A DNA stretch of 64,000 nt, taken from NCBI RefSeq assembly GCF_900115175.1, contig NZ_FOYV01000002.1, positions 248,001 through 312,000 of the forward strand, read 5' to 3'. The notes under the pieces were generated by a model, which saw nothing but the letters and a program-made list of their open reading frames with translations, searched no databases and was not told where the DNA came from. Numbering within the stretch: position 1 is the stretch's first letter; each line of letters opens with the position of its first letter. This document shows, in pieces, positions 38,470-48,801 of the stretch. The DNA comes from Marinobacter gudaonensis (GTDB lineage: Bacteria > Pseudomonadota > Gammaproteobacteria > Pseudomonadales > Oleiphilaceae). Both the position numbers and the translations under genes were made by a program.

Positions 38470-38913
38470 GTGGCGTACCTGACGTTATTTCTGACCGCGT
38501 TTGCTGCCGCCACGCTGCTGCCTGCCTATTCAGAAGTCCTGCTTGGCACCCTGGTTACCCAGGGTTTTTCCTGGTGGTGGCTCTGGTTCTGGGCAACTCT
38601 CGGCAACACACTGGGCTCTGTCGTCAACGGAATTATCGGCAGACAGGTAGATCGCTTCAAACACAAACGCTGGTTTCCGATCAGCGAACTGCAACTGCAC
38701 AAAGCGCGGAACCGGTTTAACCGCTACGGCCAGTGGTCACTGCTCATGGGTTGGCTGCCCCTGGGCGGCGACGCGCTGACCCTGGTGGGCGGGATCATGC
38801 GCGTGCCCTGGCTGAACTTTGTCATTCTGGTGGGTATTGGCAAGGGGGCTCGCTACGCCTTCGTGCTCTGGCTGGTTGCCGAGGCGTCCGGCGCATCGTC
38901 GCCCTCACCGTAG
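38470..38913 (+). CDS. YqaA-family (DedA-like) membrane protein
   Basis: A 147-residue protein from a GTG start with a strong GGAGGAA just upstream. It has four to five hydrophobic segments and a central charged loop (GRQVDRFKHKRW). The LPGSE-like N-terminus (LPAYSEVLLG) and ATLGNTLGSVVN match YqaA/SNARE-associated proteins. Function in this subfamily is unknown; DedA relatives act in lipid scrambling and membrane homeostasis. Its 3' end overlaps the convergent ABC1 kinase gene by 61 bp. Confidence 0.82.
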   Translation: MAYLTLFLTAFAAATLLPAYSEVLLGTLVTQGFSWWWLWFWATLGNTLGSVVNGIIGRQVDRFKHKRWFPISELQLHKARNRFNRYGQWSLLMGWLPLGGDALTLVGGIMRVPWLNFVILVGIGKGARYAFVLWLVAEASGASSPSP

Positions 38914-40298
38914 AGGTATTTGCGCAGCAGCGGCTCGCCATTGAACTCGGAATGCAATACCGCCACGAACGTGTAGACGCCGATCAGTTTCCGATTCAGG
39001 AACACGAATTCCTTCGGCGGCACCCGGAAATAGCGGCTGATCGCGGAGCGAGCGGCATGGCGCGCCACCCTGGACGGCAGATCGCTCTGCTTCCAGCGAT
39101 ACTCACCGAGACTGTTCACCGCGTAATCCGGCCACGAGGACCGGTCCGACGACAGCGGTTCGAGTACCGACATGCACACCGCCCCGAACTTCTCCAGGAC
39201 ATCATCAGGCCAGTCGCGGCTCATGAAGCGCAGTTTTACGCCGCCATCGATCACGCCCTGCAGGTCCTGCTCGTAGGAGGCCCGGATCATCTGTATCACC
39301 GGCTGCAGGAACTGGTCAGAGTAAGACTGCACCGCCCCGAAATCGAGCAGCACGATGCGATCATAACCCGGGTCTTCACCTTCTTCGCCGGCTATCCGGA
39401 TGCGGTAATTACCGAAGTTGGGATCGGTCTGGATCTCGCCCCACACAAACAGCTCCCGGAAGAACAGTTCAAGAGCCGCCTCACCGAGGGCACTGCGGCG
39501 CGCCAGAGGCAGCTCCTTCACTGCTTGAGAACTGACAGAGTGACCATGTTCGTAGGTTGAGGCGATGACATGAGACGTCGAATACTCGGGGAGCACCCGG
39601 GGTACGATAAACCGGGGATCCGAAGCCAGCATCTGCCGGAACTTCTCGGTGGTTTGGGCCTCCAGCCGGTAATCCACCTCCCGGTGCATCATTTCGCGGA
39701 CTTCTTCGAGCCAGTCGTTGAACTCGGGGCCGAAACTGACCAGCCTCGCCACCCGCAAGAGCTGCGCCACGGCGTTCAGGTCGCTGTCTACCGCGTCGGC
39801 CACGCCGGGATACTGAACCTTGAGCACCAACTCAAGACCGTCGCTTCGTCGCCAGGCTCGGTGCACCTGCCCCAGGGATGCCGCCCCAATGGGCTCCGGC
39901 TCCACCTCCAACTGGGCCAGACGGTCCGCACCCAGCTCGCTTTTCAGTACCCGCTCGATGGCCGGCCACTCAAGGGAGGTGGTCTGATCTTCCAGTGTGT
40001 GAAGAGCCTCAGTGACTTCCTCAGGCAGGAAATGCTCGCCGTACAAGGCCATGACCTGACCGATCTTGACCACGCTGCCCTTGAGTTGTCCGAGCTCATC
40101 CACCAGGAAACGGGCCTGGCTCGAGAGCATGGCACGATGGCGTTTCTCGCGGTTTTCGCGACTGCTGAACCAGTTCGTGGCCATGTGGGAAGCCATGCGG
40201 GTGCCGGCGAACAGGCCTGCGCGGGTGAGGCTCAGACGGCGTTCGAAACTGCCTGTCTTGATACGGGCTACCGATTTTCCTGAACGTCTGGATGACAT
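38853..40298 (-). CDS. ABC1/UbiB-family atypical kinase
   Basis: A 481-residue protein of the AarF/UbiB/COQ8 group. It has the KxGQ motif (VVKIGQVMAL), the alanine-rich nucleotide loop (IGAASLGQVH), the catalytic-loop segment QTDPNFGNY and the DFG equivalent LLDFGAV. It lacks the two C-terminal membrane helices of E. coli UbiB and is not next to other ubi genes, so a lipid- or quinone-related role is only a family guess. Confidence 0.87.
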   Translation of the reverse strand: MSSRRSGKSVARIKTGSFERRLSLTRAGLFAGTRMASHMATNWFSSRENREKRHRAMLSSQARFLVDELGQLKGSVVKIGQVMALYGEHFLPEEVTEALHTLEDQTTSLEWPAIERVLKSELGADRLAQLEVEPEPIGAASLGQVHRAWRRSDGLELVLKVQYPGVADAVDSDLNAVAQLLRVARLVSFGPEFNDWLEEVREMMHREVDYRLEAQTTEKFRQMLASDPRFIVPRVLPEYSTSHVIASTYEHGHSVSSQAVKELPLARRSALGEAALELFFRELFVWGEIQTDPNFGNYRIRIAGEEGEDPGYDRIVLLDFGAVQSYSDQFLQPVIQMIRASYEQDLQGVIDGGVKLRFMSRDWPDDVLEKFGAVCMSVLEPLSSDRSSWPDYAVNSLGEYRWKQSDLPSRVARHAARSAISRYFRVPPKEFVFLNRKLIGVYTFVAVLHSEFNGEPLLRKYLYGEGDDAPDASATSQSTKA

Positions 40299-40537
40299 AG
40301 TGACCTGTTTGGATCGGAGAATTTCACCAGCTCTGGCGCCTACCCCATTATACGGATGTTACAGGAGGCTGACCTAACCCGGCAGACAGCCCCCAACCGG
40401 CCCGGGGGCCAATGTTCGGCCAATTTGGGCCATCTCACTGCCGTTTACGATTTGATACAGTCTTGCCCCCCGTTCCGGTCTAGTATTCCTGAATACGTAA
40501 GGTCAAAAAGCGCCTATCACAAGAATAAGATCTGAAC

Positions 40538-41629
40538 ATGTCGACTGCTGCGCGCAAAACGCCAGACACGGAACTGTCCCAGTTCCGGGTCAAAGGCGAA
40601 ATCCCGGTACCGGTCCTGATCAACTGGCTGACCATGGTCGCCGTACCTCTTCTGTGCTTCTTCGCCTGGCGCTCGAGTTTTCGAGAGGATCCCGTGGTGC
40701 CTCCATTACTGGTGGGCTTCGCGGTGCTGCTGGCCGTCAACTCCATCGTGTACTGGGTGTCGGGGCATCGCACCCTGCAGCGACGGGGATTCATTACCAT
40801 TATCACCGTCCTGTTTACCTACCTGGCGGTGCATGCCGTGGAAGACGGTTCAGCCATCATCTGGCTGTTTGCCTACCCTCCGATCATTTTCTACATCAGC
40901 GAATCGCGAATTGGCGTGATCGCCTGCGGTGGGGGCTTTGCCGCCGTTATTCTGCTGTTCAGCCCCCTGGGTGACCTGCTGTTCTCGCCGCCCTACAGCA
41001 CCAGCTTCCGCCTGACCATGATCGCCGTGCTGGGTTTCGAGATGGTGACCTGTTACATACTTGATCAAAGCCGCCGGCGAAGCAAACTGGGGCTACTGAA
41101 ACTGGCGGCGGAGTTCGAGTACGCCGCCAAGCATGACGCGCTTACCGGGCTGGCCAACCGCAGGGAAGCCCTCGAGCAGCTCGAGGCCGAGTACCAGCGC
41201 TACCTCCGCCATGACCGGACGTTTTCGGTGCTGCTGCTGGACATTGATCTGTTCAAGAGTGTCAACGACAACCATGGCCACCACATTGGCGATGAGCTGA
41301 TTGTGCAGGTGGCGAACACTCTGCGGGAGGAGTGCCGTCGAGTGGATACCGTGGCTCGCTGGGGCGGTGAGGAATATCTGGTGGTGCTGCCCGAGACTGG
41401 CCCGGCGGATGCGCTGAACTCTGCCAATCGCATCCGGGAGGCCTTTGCCCGCAAGACCGTGGCCACTGAGCAGGGCCCGATTCAGGCCACCCTGAGCGTG
41501 GGCGTCGCCTCAATCAGGCGCGCCGAATCCATCGACCGCCTGTTACAGCGTTGTGATGAGGCTCTCTATCGGGCGAAATCCCGGGGCCGCAACCGGGCCT
41601 GCGGCGACGAGGAGACTGTCGCCGCCTGA
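40538..41629 (+). CDS. Membrane-bound diguanylate cyclase
   Basis: A 363-residue protein with about six N-terminal membrane helices (residues 25-185) and a C-terminal GGDEF domain. The active site reads RWGGEEY, and the inhibitory I-site RRVD lies upstream at the standard spacing, so it should be an active, product-inhibited c-di-GMP synthase. It contrasts with the two degenerate GGDEF proteins at 50876-52875. The Shine-Dalgarno is weak. Confidence 0.9.
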   Translation: MSTAARKTPDTELSQFRVKGEIPVPVLINWLTMVAVPLLCFFAWRSSFREDPVVPPLLVGFAVLLAVNSIVYWVSGHRTLQRRGFITIITVLFTYLAVHAVEDGSAIIWLFAYPPIIFYISESRIGVIACGGGFAAVILLFSPLGDLLFSPPYSTSFRLTMIAVLGFEMVTCYILDQSRRRSKLGLLKLAAEFEYAAKHDALTGLANRREALEQLEAEYQRYLRHDRTFSVLLLDIDLFKSVNDNHGHHIGDELIVQVANTLREECRRVDTVARWGGEEYLVVLPETGPADALNSANRIREAFARKTVATEQGPIQATLSVGVASIRRAESIDRLLQRCDEALYRAKSRGRNRACGDEETVAA

Positions 41630-41630
41630 T

Positions 41631-42269
41631 TTACCAGCCGTTCCGGAATTCGACGTCAGACTCGCCAAGACCCGCCACCAGCTCGGCCGCCAATCTCTCC
41701 TGAACGTCCGCGACGGTCGTACCGGGCACAAAATCCCGCACCTGGCACATGGCCATTCCGGCATAGCCGCAGGGGTTGATGCGCTGGAACGGCTCCATGT
41801 CCATGTCTACGTTCAGAGCCAGGCCATGGAACGAACAGCCGCGACGAACCCGCAACCCCAGGGAGGCGATCTTGGAGCCGTCCACGTACACGCCCGGAGC
41901 ATCCGGCCGTGGCGCTGCCTCGACTCCGAGGCCTGCCAGGGTGCGAACAATGCCCTGCTCGATCTGGTCCACCAGGGTACGCACGCCCATCTTGCGCCGT
42001 GGCAGGTTGATCATCAGGTATACCACGAGCTGTCCGGGGCCGTGATAGGTCACCTGCCCACCACGATCCACCTGGATAACGGGGATATCGCCCGGCGCCA
42101 GAATGTGCTCGGCCTTGCCGGCCTGGCCCTGGGTGTAGACCCTCGGGTGCTGCAGGCACCAGAGCTCGTCGGCGACCGAATCATCCCGCTCTGCCGTGAA
42201 CGAACTCATGGCCTCCCAGGTTTCCTGATAGGGCTGCTCGCCGAGTGACCGGACAATCAGTTTTGCCAT
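41631..42269 (-). CDS. lipB: Octanoyl-ACP:protein transferase
   Basis: A 212-residue LipB, which moves octanoate from ACP to lipoyl domains for LipA to sulfurate. [16 protein letters not shown] and the [16 protein letters not shown] segment contain the acyl-lysine region. It ends the minus-strand run that starts at proA or nadD and lies 5 bp after ybeD, as in many gammaproteobacteria. Confidence 0.96.
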   Translation of the reverse strand: MAKLIVRSLGEQPYQETWEAMSSFTAERDDSVADELWCLQHPRVYTQGQAGKAEHILAPGDIPVIQVDRGGQVTYHGPGQLVVYLMINLPRRKMGVRTLVDQIEQGIVRTLAGLGVEAAPRPDAPGVYVDGSKIASLGLRVRRGCSFHGLALNVDMDMEPFQRINPCGYAGMAMCQVRDFVPGTTVADVQERLAAELVAGLGESDVEFRNGW

Positions 42270-42274
42270 GGCGA

Positions 42275-42544
42275 TCAGAGCACCATGTGGACCCGGCCAC
42301 TGGCCTTGAGGTCTTCAAACAGCGCTCTCAACTGGTCTTCGCCGGTAGCAACAATCCTTAGCTGGACCGAGGAGAAGCGCCCTTTACTGCTCTGGTTTAC
42401 CGTGATGTCGGTTTCGCTGATGCCGGGTGCGTGCTGCTCCACGACTTCCACGACGAACTCGGTGAAGTCGGGCGCGGCATTGCCGATCACCTTGATCATG
42501 TAGTCACAGGGAAATTCGATTTTTGGCGCTTTCGGCTGGCTCAT
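42275..42544 (-). CDS. ybeD: YbeD/DUF493-family small protein
   Basis: An 89-residue ACT-like ferredoxin-fold protein ([23 protein letters not shown]) encoded between dacA and lipB, its usual place. The position next to lipB suggests a link to lipoate metabolism, but its biochemical role is not established. Confidence 0.92.
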   Translation of the reverse strand: MSQPKAPKIEFPCDYMIKVIGNAAPDFTEFVVEVVEQHAPGISETDITVNQSSKGRFSSVQLRIVATGEDQLRALFEDLKASGRVHMVL

Positions 42545-42574
42545 GCCGCAGGACTCCCGGGGATTCGCGTCACC

Positions 42575-43753
42575 CTATTGAAACAACTGAACGAAAAAGA
42601 GCTTGATGGCGTCCCACAGGCGCTTGAAGAACCCGCCCTCGGGCACGTCGGTCAGGGCCAGCACCGGCTGATCAACCAGCACTTCGCCGTTATACGATAC
42701 TTTCACCTGCCCAAGCTCGTCTCCCACCTTAATGGGTGCCTTGATCACGGAATCAAGCTCAACGGTGGATTCGAGGCTGTTTCTGGAGCCCCGGGGAATA
42801 GTGACGAACACGTCGTCCGTCATGCCCACGGAGATCTGCTCTGACTGGCCACCCCAGACCCGGGCGGTCATCAGTTCCTGCCCCGCCCGGAAAAGATGCT
42901 CGCTCTCGTAGTAACGGAAACCGTAGTTGAGCATTTTCTGTACTTCCTGGGACCGTGCCTCGGGACTGCTGGTGCCCATCACCACGGCGATAAACCGGGT
43001 GTCCTGACGCTTGGCCGAGGCCACCAGGCAATAGCCCGCCTCTTCGGTGTGGCCGGTTTTCAGGCCATCCACACTGTCGTCCCGCCACAGCAGGCTGTTG
43101 CGGTTGGGCTGGCGAATGTTGTTGTAGGTGAAATGTTTCTCGGCGTACAGCGAGTAATTCTCCGGATAATCATTGATGATCGCCCGGGCCAGCAGGGCAA
43201 GATCGTAGGCGGTCGAGAAATGATCCGGTGACGGCAGCCCCGTAGCGTTCTCGAAGTGGGTATCCTTCATGCCAAGAATCTGCGCCTGCTGATTCATGAT
43301 ATCCACGAACGCACCTTCACTGCCGGCCACAAACTCGGCCAGCGCCACCGAGGCGTCATTACCGGACTGGATGATCACGCCTCGCAGCAGGTCTTCCACG
43401 GATACCTCGGTGCCTTCCCGCACGAATGTCCGCGACCCTTCCGTTTTCCATGCGTTGACGCTGATGGGCACCATATCACTCATGGAGATACGGCCTTCAT
43501 CGAGCTCGCGCTCGACAATGTAGGCGGTCATCATCTTGGTCAAACTGGCCGGCGGCAGCCGCTCATGGCTGTTCTCCTCCATGATGATGCGCCCGCTCTT
43601 GGGATCCATCAGCACGTAGGAACTGCCGGCAATCTGGGGTGGTGACGGGATCAGCACCGACTGGGCCACTGCCTTTCCCACCAGGGTGAGCATGAGCGCA
43701 AACACGAGAGTCAGGTTTCTGAAAACAGGATTCAAAGCCATGGGTCCATTCAT
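42575..43753 (-). CDS. dacA: D-alanyl-D-alanine carboxypeptidase (PBP5/6 family)
   Basis: A 392-residue exported enzyme (388 if ATG 43741 is used) that trims peptidoglycan pentapeptides. The signal peptide ends near AVAQ. The active-site motifs are SLTK, SGN (QSGNDAS) and KTG (LKTGHTE). A C-terminal beta domain and amphipathic anchoring helix (FKRLWDAIKLFFVQLFQ) are present. It follows rlpA in the cell-wall run. Confidence 0.95.
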   Translation of the reverse strand: MNGPMALNPVFRNLTLVFALMLTLVGKAVAQSVLIPSPPQIAGSSYVLMDPKSGRIIMEENSHERLPPASLTKMMTAYIVERELDEGRISMSDMVPISVNAWKTEGSRTFVREGTEVSVEDLLRGVIIQSGNDASVALAEFVAGSEGAFVDIMNQQAQILGMKDTHFENATGLPSPDHFSTAYDLALLARAIINDYPENYSLYAEKHFTYNNIRQPNRNSLLWRDDSVDGLKTGHTEEAGYCLVASAKRQDTRFIAVVMGTSSPEARSQEVQKMLNYGFRYYESEHLFRAGQELMTARVWGGQSEQISVGMTDDVFVTIPRGSRNSLESTVELDSVIKAPIKVGDELGQVKVSYNGEVLVDQPVLALTDVPEGGFFKRLWDAIKLFFVQLFQ

Positions 43754-43807
43754 TCGTCGTTAGGTGTATTTTCTGGTTTGTGGCCGGGTTCTCCGCCCGA
43801 CACGTTT

Positions 43808-44701
43808 TTAATGGGTATCGGTCAGCAGGATTGACCTGTCGAACCCTCGGGCTTCCAGCACGCTCTGTGTTTGCCGCGCGCTGTGCTCGTCGCTGAACGG
43901 CCCCACCTGCACGCGGTGGAACCGGCCCTCGGCCGTATCCACGGCACGCACCCGCATAGGATTCTCCAGTACCGAGCGAACCTGGCTGAGAAGTTTCTCT
44001 GCCGGATCGCGGCTGCTGAAAGAACCCAGCTGGACAAACAGAGCCCGGTTTCCCATGGCGATGTCGCCGCTGGCTCGCACCGGATTCTCCGCATACATCG
44101 CGGTATCTCCGGGGACAAAGGGCTTGCCGGCCAGAAACATCGAACCGTCCGACTTGACGGTAATGGCCGCCACTTCCACCCTAGCCGTGCCGCGTGCCTG
44201 ATACCCGAGTTTCTTGGCCGCCGCGTAGGAAAGATCAATGATCCGATCGCTGTGGAACGGCCCCCGGTCATTCACCCGCACGATCACCGACCGTCCGTTG
44301 TCGAGATTGGTTACCCGGGCATATCCGGGGATGCGCAGGGATTTATGGGCCGCAGTCATGGCGTACATATCGAAGGTTTCGCCATTGGATGTCTTGTGGC
44401 CGTGGAACTTCTCGCCGTACCAGCTCGCAGTGCCCCGCGCCACGTAGCCATCGTTGCTGGCAAGCACCCGGTATTCCTTGCCCCAGACCGTGTAAGGCGA
44501 CTTGTTTCCGGCCCGGCGGGGGGCCTCGTACTTCGGCACAGCGTCGTCCAGCCCCGAGACATCAAAGCTGCCGGACGGTGCCCGGTCCTGCGCAATGGTG
44601 TATCGGGAGGAATGGTCCGTTTGCGGCGCGGAAGCGCAACCGACAAGCAGAATGGCCGCGAGCAGCGCCAGCAGGACGTTCGGGAAAGACAGGCTGTTCA
44701 C
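43808..44701 (-). CDS. rlpA: Septal-ring lytic transglycosylase RlpA-like lipoprotein
   Basis: From the GTG at 44701, with GAGGA upstream, the product is 297 residues and opens with a compact lipoprotein signal ending LLVGC. A GTG at 44722 is possible. It has a double-psi beta-barrel domain (GTASWYGEKFHGHKTSNGE; RVNDRGPFHSDRIIDLSYAAA) and a C-terminal SPOR domain that binds denuded glycan at the septum. In Pseudomonas RlpA cleaves such strands. It lies between rodA and dacA. Confidence 0.93.
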   Translation of the reverse strand: MNSLSFPNVLLALLAAILLVGCASAPQTDHSSRYTIAQDRAPSGSFDVSGLDDAVPKYEAPRRAGNKSPYTVWGKEYRVLASNDGYVARGTASWYGEKFHGHKTSNGETFDMYAMTAAHKSLRIPGYARVTNLDNGRSVIVRVNDRGPFHSDRIIDLSYAAAKKLGYQARGTARVEVAAITVKSDGSMFLAGKPFVPGDTAMYAENPVRASGDIAMGNRALFVQLGSFSSRDPAEKLLSQVRSVLENPMRVRAVDTAEGRFHRVQVGPFSDEHSARQTQSVLEARGFDRSILLTDTH

Positions 44702-44860
44702 AGTCCGGAGATCCTCATACACACGCGATATCGACCATCGTTTTCATTTGTGGGTCTTGCCTTCCTCATTGTAACGGGTTCCTTCGGCGAATCTCCATTA
44801 CCCGGCCTCCATACTTCCATGGGCTACGCTCGCCCGAGGGCATGGGGCTACTCCGACTCG

Positions 44861-46003
44861 TTACGCACTGATCATTCTTCGGTGGGTGTGGATCGACATG
44901 AGAACCCCGAACGCCGCCATCAAGGTGACGCTAGAGGTGCCCCCGTAACTGATCAACGGCAAGGGCACACCGACCACCGGGAGCAGGCCGCTCACCATGC
45001 CCACGTTCACAAAAATGTAGATAAAGAAGGTCATGGTCAGGGCGCCGGCCAGCAGGCGACTGAACGAATCCTGCGCGGTTGAGGCAATGTACAGGCAACG
45101 GAGGATGATCAGGAAATACACAGACATCAGCACCAGCATACCGATGAAGCCGAACTCCTCGGCCAGCACCGCCACAATGAAATCGGTGTGGCTCTCGGGC
45201 AGGAACTCCAGGTGGGACTGAGTGCCCTGCAGCCAGCCCTTGCCGTCAATACCGCCGGAACCAATGGCTGTCTTGGACTGGATAATATTCCAGCCGGCCC
45301 CCAGCGGGTCGCTCTGGGGGTCGAGCAACGTCAATACCCGCTGTTTCTGGTAGTCGCGCATGACGAAGAACCACATCAGTGGCGCCGACACCGACACCAT
45401 GGCAACGAACGCTGCAATCAGCTTCCAGCTGATGCCGGCGAAGAACACGACAAACAGGCCGGCCATACCCACCAGCAACGAGGTGCCAAGGTCCGGCTGC
45501 TGGATGATCATCACCATAGGCACCAGGACAATGGCGAGCCCGATGGCCACCTGCCGGAGTCTTGGTGGCAGGAAGTGCCGGGACAGATACCAGGCGGCCA
45601 TCATCGGCACCACCAGCTTCATCAGTTCCGATGGCTGGAACCTGGGCAGGCCCGGAATGGCCAGCCAGCGCTGGGCCCCCTTGGCACCAACACCCACCAA
45701 CAGCACCGCGACCAACGCCAACAGGCCAACACCATAGAGCCAGGGAGCCCAGCGGCGGAATACCGAGGGGTCAAGCTGGGCAAACACCAACATGACCACA
45801 AACGCGACCGCAAGACGGATACCCTGCGCCTTGACCACCTCCAGGTTTCGATCGGCACCGCTGTAAAGCACGAAAAGACCACCGGATACCAGCAGAATCA
45901 GAAGCCCCAGCAGAATGGGATCAATGTGCAGTGCCGACCACAGACTTCGCTGCCTGCCCAGAGGGTTCGTGGCCGTTGGATCCAGTATTGCCTTGAACGC
46001 CAT
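44861..46003 (-). CDS. rodA: Rod-shape SEDS glycosyltransferase RodA
   Basis: A 380-residue polytopic membrane protein of the SEDS family that polymerises glycan strands with PBP2 for cell elongation. GGIDGKGWLQGTQSHLEFLPESHTDFI is the conserved large loop, and PLISYGGTS marks the C-terminal helices. Its ATG overlaps the mrdA stop (TGATG), so the two partners are coupled. Confidence 0.97.
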   Translation of the reverse strand: MAFKAILDPTATNPLGRQRSLWSALHIDPILLGLLILLVSGGLFVLYSGADRNLEVVKAQGIRLAVAFVVMLVFAQLDPSVFRRWAPWLYGVGLLALVAVLLVGVGAKGAQRWLAIPGLPRFQPSELMKLVVPMMAAWYLSRHFLPPRLRQVAIGLAIVLVPMVMIIQQPDLGTSLLVGMAGLFVVFFAGISWKLIAAFVAMVSVSAPLMWFFVMRDYQKQRVLTLLDPQSDPLGAGWNIIQSKTAIGSGGIDGKGWLQGTQSHLEFLPESHTDFIVAVLAEEFGFIGMLVLMSVYFLIILRCLYIASTAQDSFSRLLAGALTMTFFIYIFVNVGMVSGLLPVVGVPLPLISYGGTSSVTLMAAFGVLMSIHTHRRMISA

Positions 46004-47898
46004 CAGTCGCTTCCCCGTGCCCGGACGTCACTGACCAGTGTTGCATCCGCCTCTTTACCGAATTCCAGCAGCCAGGAATCGAACATGGCCCTGGCCACCG
46101 GCGCTGCGGTACCACTGCCGCTGCCGCCATTCTCGACAATCACGGCAACAGCAATCTGTGGGTCATCCACCGGGGCGAAACCGACAAACAGGGCGTGATC
46201 CCGCAGCCGCTCCCTGACTTCCTCGGCGTCATACTCTTCGTCCTCGGCAAGACTGAACACCTGGGCCGTACCGGTTTTGCCGGCCATCCGGTAGGAGGCT
46301 CCAGCAGCCGCGCCGCGGGCTGTGCCCTTACGGCCATGCATAACTTCCACCATGGATTCGACCACGTATTCCCAGTCGTCAGGATTCTTCAGGGTCAGCG
46401 GTTGGTGGGTTTCCTCAGGCAGGAACTCATCGACTGGATGATCGCCCCTGATATCCTTCAACAATCGCGGCTCCACCCACTCGCCACGATTGGCGATCAA
46501 CGCAGTCGCGGTTGCCAGTTGAAGCGGCGTCGCCAGCATGAAACCCTGGCCAATACCCAGGTTGACCGAATCACCCGGATACCAGGGTTCGTTGCGCACC
46601 GCGCGTTTCCACTCCTTCGACGGCAGAAGACCACTCAGGGCACCAGACACATCCAGCGCCGCGTCTTCTCCGAAACCAAACCGGGACAGATAGCTGTACA
46701 TGGTGTCCACCCCCATCTCGGTGGCAACCTCATAGAAGTAAACGTCACAGGATTCGGCAACGGCATCCTTGAGATCCACCCAGCCATGGCCGGTCCGCTT
46801 CCAGTCTCGCCAGAGTCGGCCACCTTCATTCAGGCGGAAATGGCCCGGATCCCAGATGGTGTAATCGCGGGTGGTGGCACCGCTGTCGAGGGCGGCGACG
46901 GCAAGCATGGGCTTGAGCGTGGAGCCGGGCGGGTATTGTCCTCTCAGAGCCCGGTTGAACAGGGGTTTATCCTTGCTGTCGCTCAACTCCCGGTAATCGT
47001 CCACGCTGATACCGGTGACAAACTTGTTGGCATCAAAGCCTGGCACACTGGCAAGGGCCAGGATCCCGCCGGTGTCAGGCTGGATGGCGATAATGGCTCC
47101 GCGACGCCCATCCAGCAGTTCGTGAGCACGCTGCTGGAGGCGCAGGTCCAGGTGTAGCTGGAGATCCTCACCGGGCACCGGATTTTCCCGCTCCAGCACC
47201 CGCAGTGTTCGACCGCGGGCGTTGGTTTCCACATGCTGATAGCCGACCTTGCCGTGCAGGATTTCCTCGTAGAAGCGCTCAATGCCGGACTTGCCAATGT
47301 AGTTGGTGCCGGCATAGTTGACCGGATCGATCCGCTGTAATTCCTCGCGGTTTATGCGACCAACGAAGCCCAGAGCATGGGCCGTGAGCTCACTGTGCGG
47401 ATAGTAACGCACCAGTTCCGCTTCCACTTCCACGCCCGGGAGCTCATGCCGATGTACGGCCAGCCGCGCCATTTCCTGCTCGTTCAGGTCGTAACGCAGC
47501 GGGATTTCCTGAAAGGGCCGGCGCGGCTCTTCCAGGCGCCGGTGAAAACGTTCCAGATCCTCGGGAGAAATGGCCAGAATTTCGCCCAGTCTGGCCAGGG
47601 TTTCGTCCATGCCTCGCACCCGTTCAGGTACGAGAGTGACACTGAACACCGGTCGGTTTTCAGCAAGCAGCGCCCCGTTTCGGTCGTACACCAGGCCACG
47701 GGGCGGAGGCACCGACTGCACCTGCACCCGGTTCTTGTCCGAGAGGGTGGTGTACACTTCGTGCTCGACAACCTGGAGCTGATACATGCGGGTCAGCAAC
47801 AACCCCACCGCCAGGATGACACACACCAGCATGACCACCGTCCGGCGCTGGAATAGCCGGCGTTCTGCCGCGGTATCCTTGAATTCGCCCCACACCAT
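46003..47898 (-). CDS. mrdA: Penicillin-binding protein 2 (elongation transpeptidase)
   Basis: A 631-residue class B PBP with one N-terminal membrane helix (about 20-42), a pedestal domain and a transpeptidase domain. The catalytic motifs are PPGSTLKPM (SxxK), SCD (SxN-type position) and GKTGTAQ (KTG). It crosslinks peptidoglycan in the elongasome with RodA, which is encoded immediately downstream. It lies 9 bp after rlmH. Confidence 0.97.
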   Translation of the reverse strand: MVWGEFKDTAAERRLFQRRTVVMLVCVILAVGLLLTRMYQLQVVEHEVYTTLSDKNRVQVQSVPPPRGLVYDRNGALLAENRPVFSVTLVPERVRGMDETLARLGEILAISPEDLERFHRRLEEPRRPFQEIPLRYDLNEQEMARLAVHRHELPGVEVEAELVRYYPHSELTAHALGFVGRINREELQRIDPVNYAGTNYIGKSGIERFYEEILHGKVGYQHVETNARGRTLRVLERENPVPGEDLQLHLDLRLQQRAHELLDGRRGAIIAIQPDTGGILALASVPGFDANKFVTGISVDDYRELSDSKDKPLFNRALRGQYPPGSTLKPMLAVAALDSGATTRDYTIWDPGHFRLNEGGRLWRDWKRTGHGWVDLKDAVAESCDVYFYEVATEMGVDTMYSYLSRFGFGEDAALDVSGALSGLLPSKEWKRAVRNEPWYPGDSVNLGIGQGFMLATPLQLATATALIANRGEWVEPRLLKDIRGDHPVDEFLPEETHQPLTLKNPDDWEYVVESMVEVMHGRKGTARGAAAGASYRMAGKTGTAQVFSLAEDEEYDAEEVRERLRDHALFVGFAPVDDPQIAVAVIVENGGSGSGTAAPVARAMFDSWLLEFGKEADATLVSDVRARGSD

Positions 47899-47907
47899 GA
47901 CAGCCCC

Positions 47908-48378
47908 CTAAGCCCGGTGGTACGGGTGGTTGCGAGTGATTGACCAGGCCCGGTACAACTGCTCGGCGAGCACAATGCGTACCAGTGGGTGGGGCAGCGT
48001 AAGCGGTGACAGCGACCACTGCAGGTCGGCCCGTTTCCGGCAGTCTTCCGCAAGGCCATCAGGGCCACCCACCAGGAAACTGACATCCCGGCCGTCCTGC
48101 TGCCAATTCTCGAGCTGGCTGGCCAGTTTTTGCGTGGACCACGGCCGGCCGGCCACTTCCAGGGCCACCACCCGATCGCGGGGACCGGCGGCAGCCAGGA
48201 TGGCATCGCTTTCTCGCTGCATCAGCCTGGGTATGTCAGGATTCTTGCCCCTGTGAGCCACGGGGATCTCAACCAGGTCCAGGGGCAATTCCGGTGGCAT
48301 TCGACGGGCGTATTCTGCAAACCCGGTACTGACCCAGTCGGGCATTTTCTGCCCCACGCAGATCAGGCGTAAACGCAT
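47908..48378 (-). CDS. rlmH: 23S rRNA pseudouridine-1915 N3-methyltransferase RlmH
   Basis: A 156-residue SPOUT enzyme that methylates pseudouridine 1915 in helix 69 of 23S r[20 protein letters not shown] is the SAM-knot signature, and the C-terminus ([20 protein letters not shown]) is conserved. It sits between rsfS and mrdA in the widespread rsfS-rlmH-mrdA-rodA order. Confidence 0.97.
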   Translation of the reverse strand: MRLRLICVGQKMPDWVSTGFAEYARRMPPELPLDLVEIPVAHRGKNPDIPRLMQRESDAILAAAGPRDRVVALEVAGRPWSTQKLASQLENWQQDGRDVSFLVGGPDGLAEDCRKRADLQWSLSPLTLPHPLVRIVLAEQLYRAWSITRNHPYHRA

Positions 48379-48380
48379 GA

Positions 48381-48731
48381 TTATTCGCTGCCTGCAACAC
48401 CAAGATCAGGAGCATCGCGCCAGAACCGCTCCAGATCGTAGAATTCCCGCGTGGCTGGCATCATGACGTGGACCACCACATCGCCCAGATCCACCAGAAT
48501 CCAGTCACTTGCAGCGGCGCCCTCCACATTGCTGGCACGCACGCCCTTGTCCTTGGCTTCGCCAACCACGGAATCAGCAAGGGATTTGACGTGTCGATTG
48601 GAGGTTCCGGATGCCAGGACCATAAAGTCGGTCACGCTGGTACGGTCGCGGACATCGATGACGCTGATGTCCTGTGCTTTCACATCTTCTAGCGCGTTGA
48701 TGACCAGTTCTTTCAGTTGCTCTGCCTGCAT
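48381..48731 (-). CDS. rsfS: Ribosomal silencing factor RsfS
   Basis: From the ATG at 48731 (AGGGTGA upstream) the product is 116 residues. RsfS binds L14 and blocks subunit joining during starvation. [19 protein letters not shown] and the C-terminal [15 protein letters not shown] with FYDLERFW are diagnostic. The coding frame stays open upstream, but the family length supports this start. It ends 2 bp before rlmH. Confidence 0.95.
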   Translation of the reverse strand: MQAEQLKELVINALEDVKAQDISVIDVRDRTSVTDFMVLASGTSNRHVKSLADSVVGEAKDKGVRASNVEGAAASDWILVDLGDVVVHVMMPATREFYDLERFWRDAPDLGVAGSE

Positions 48732-48801
48732 AATCACCCTGTTGATCGGGCGTTTGCCGGTATGGCCGCCCGATGTCTGCTGTTCAGACGCGATTGTAGC
48801 A

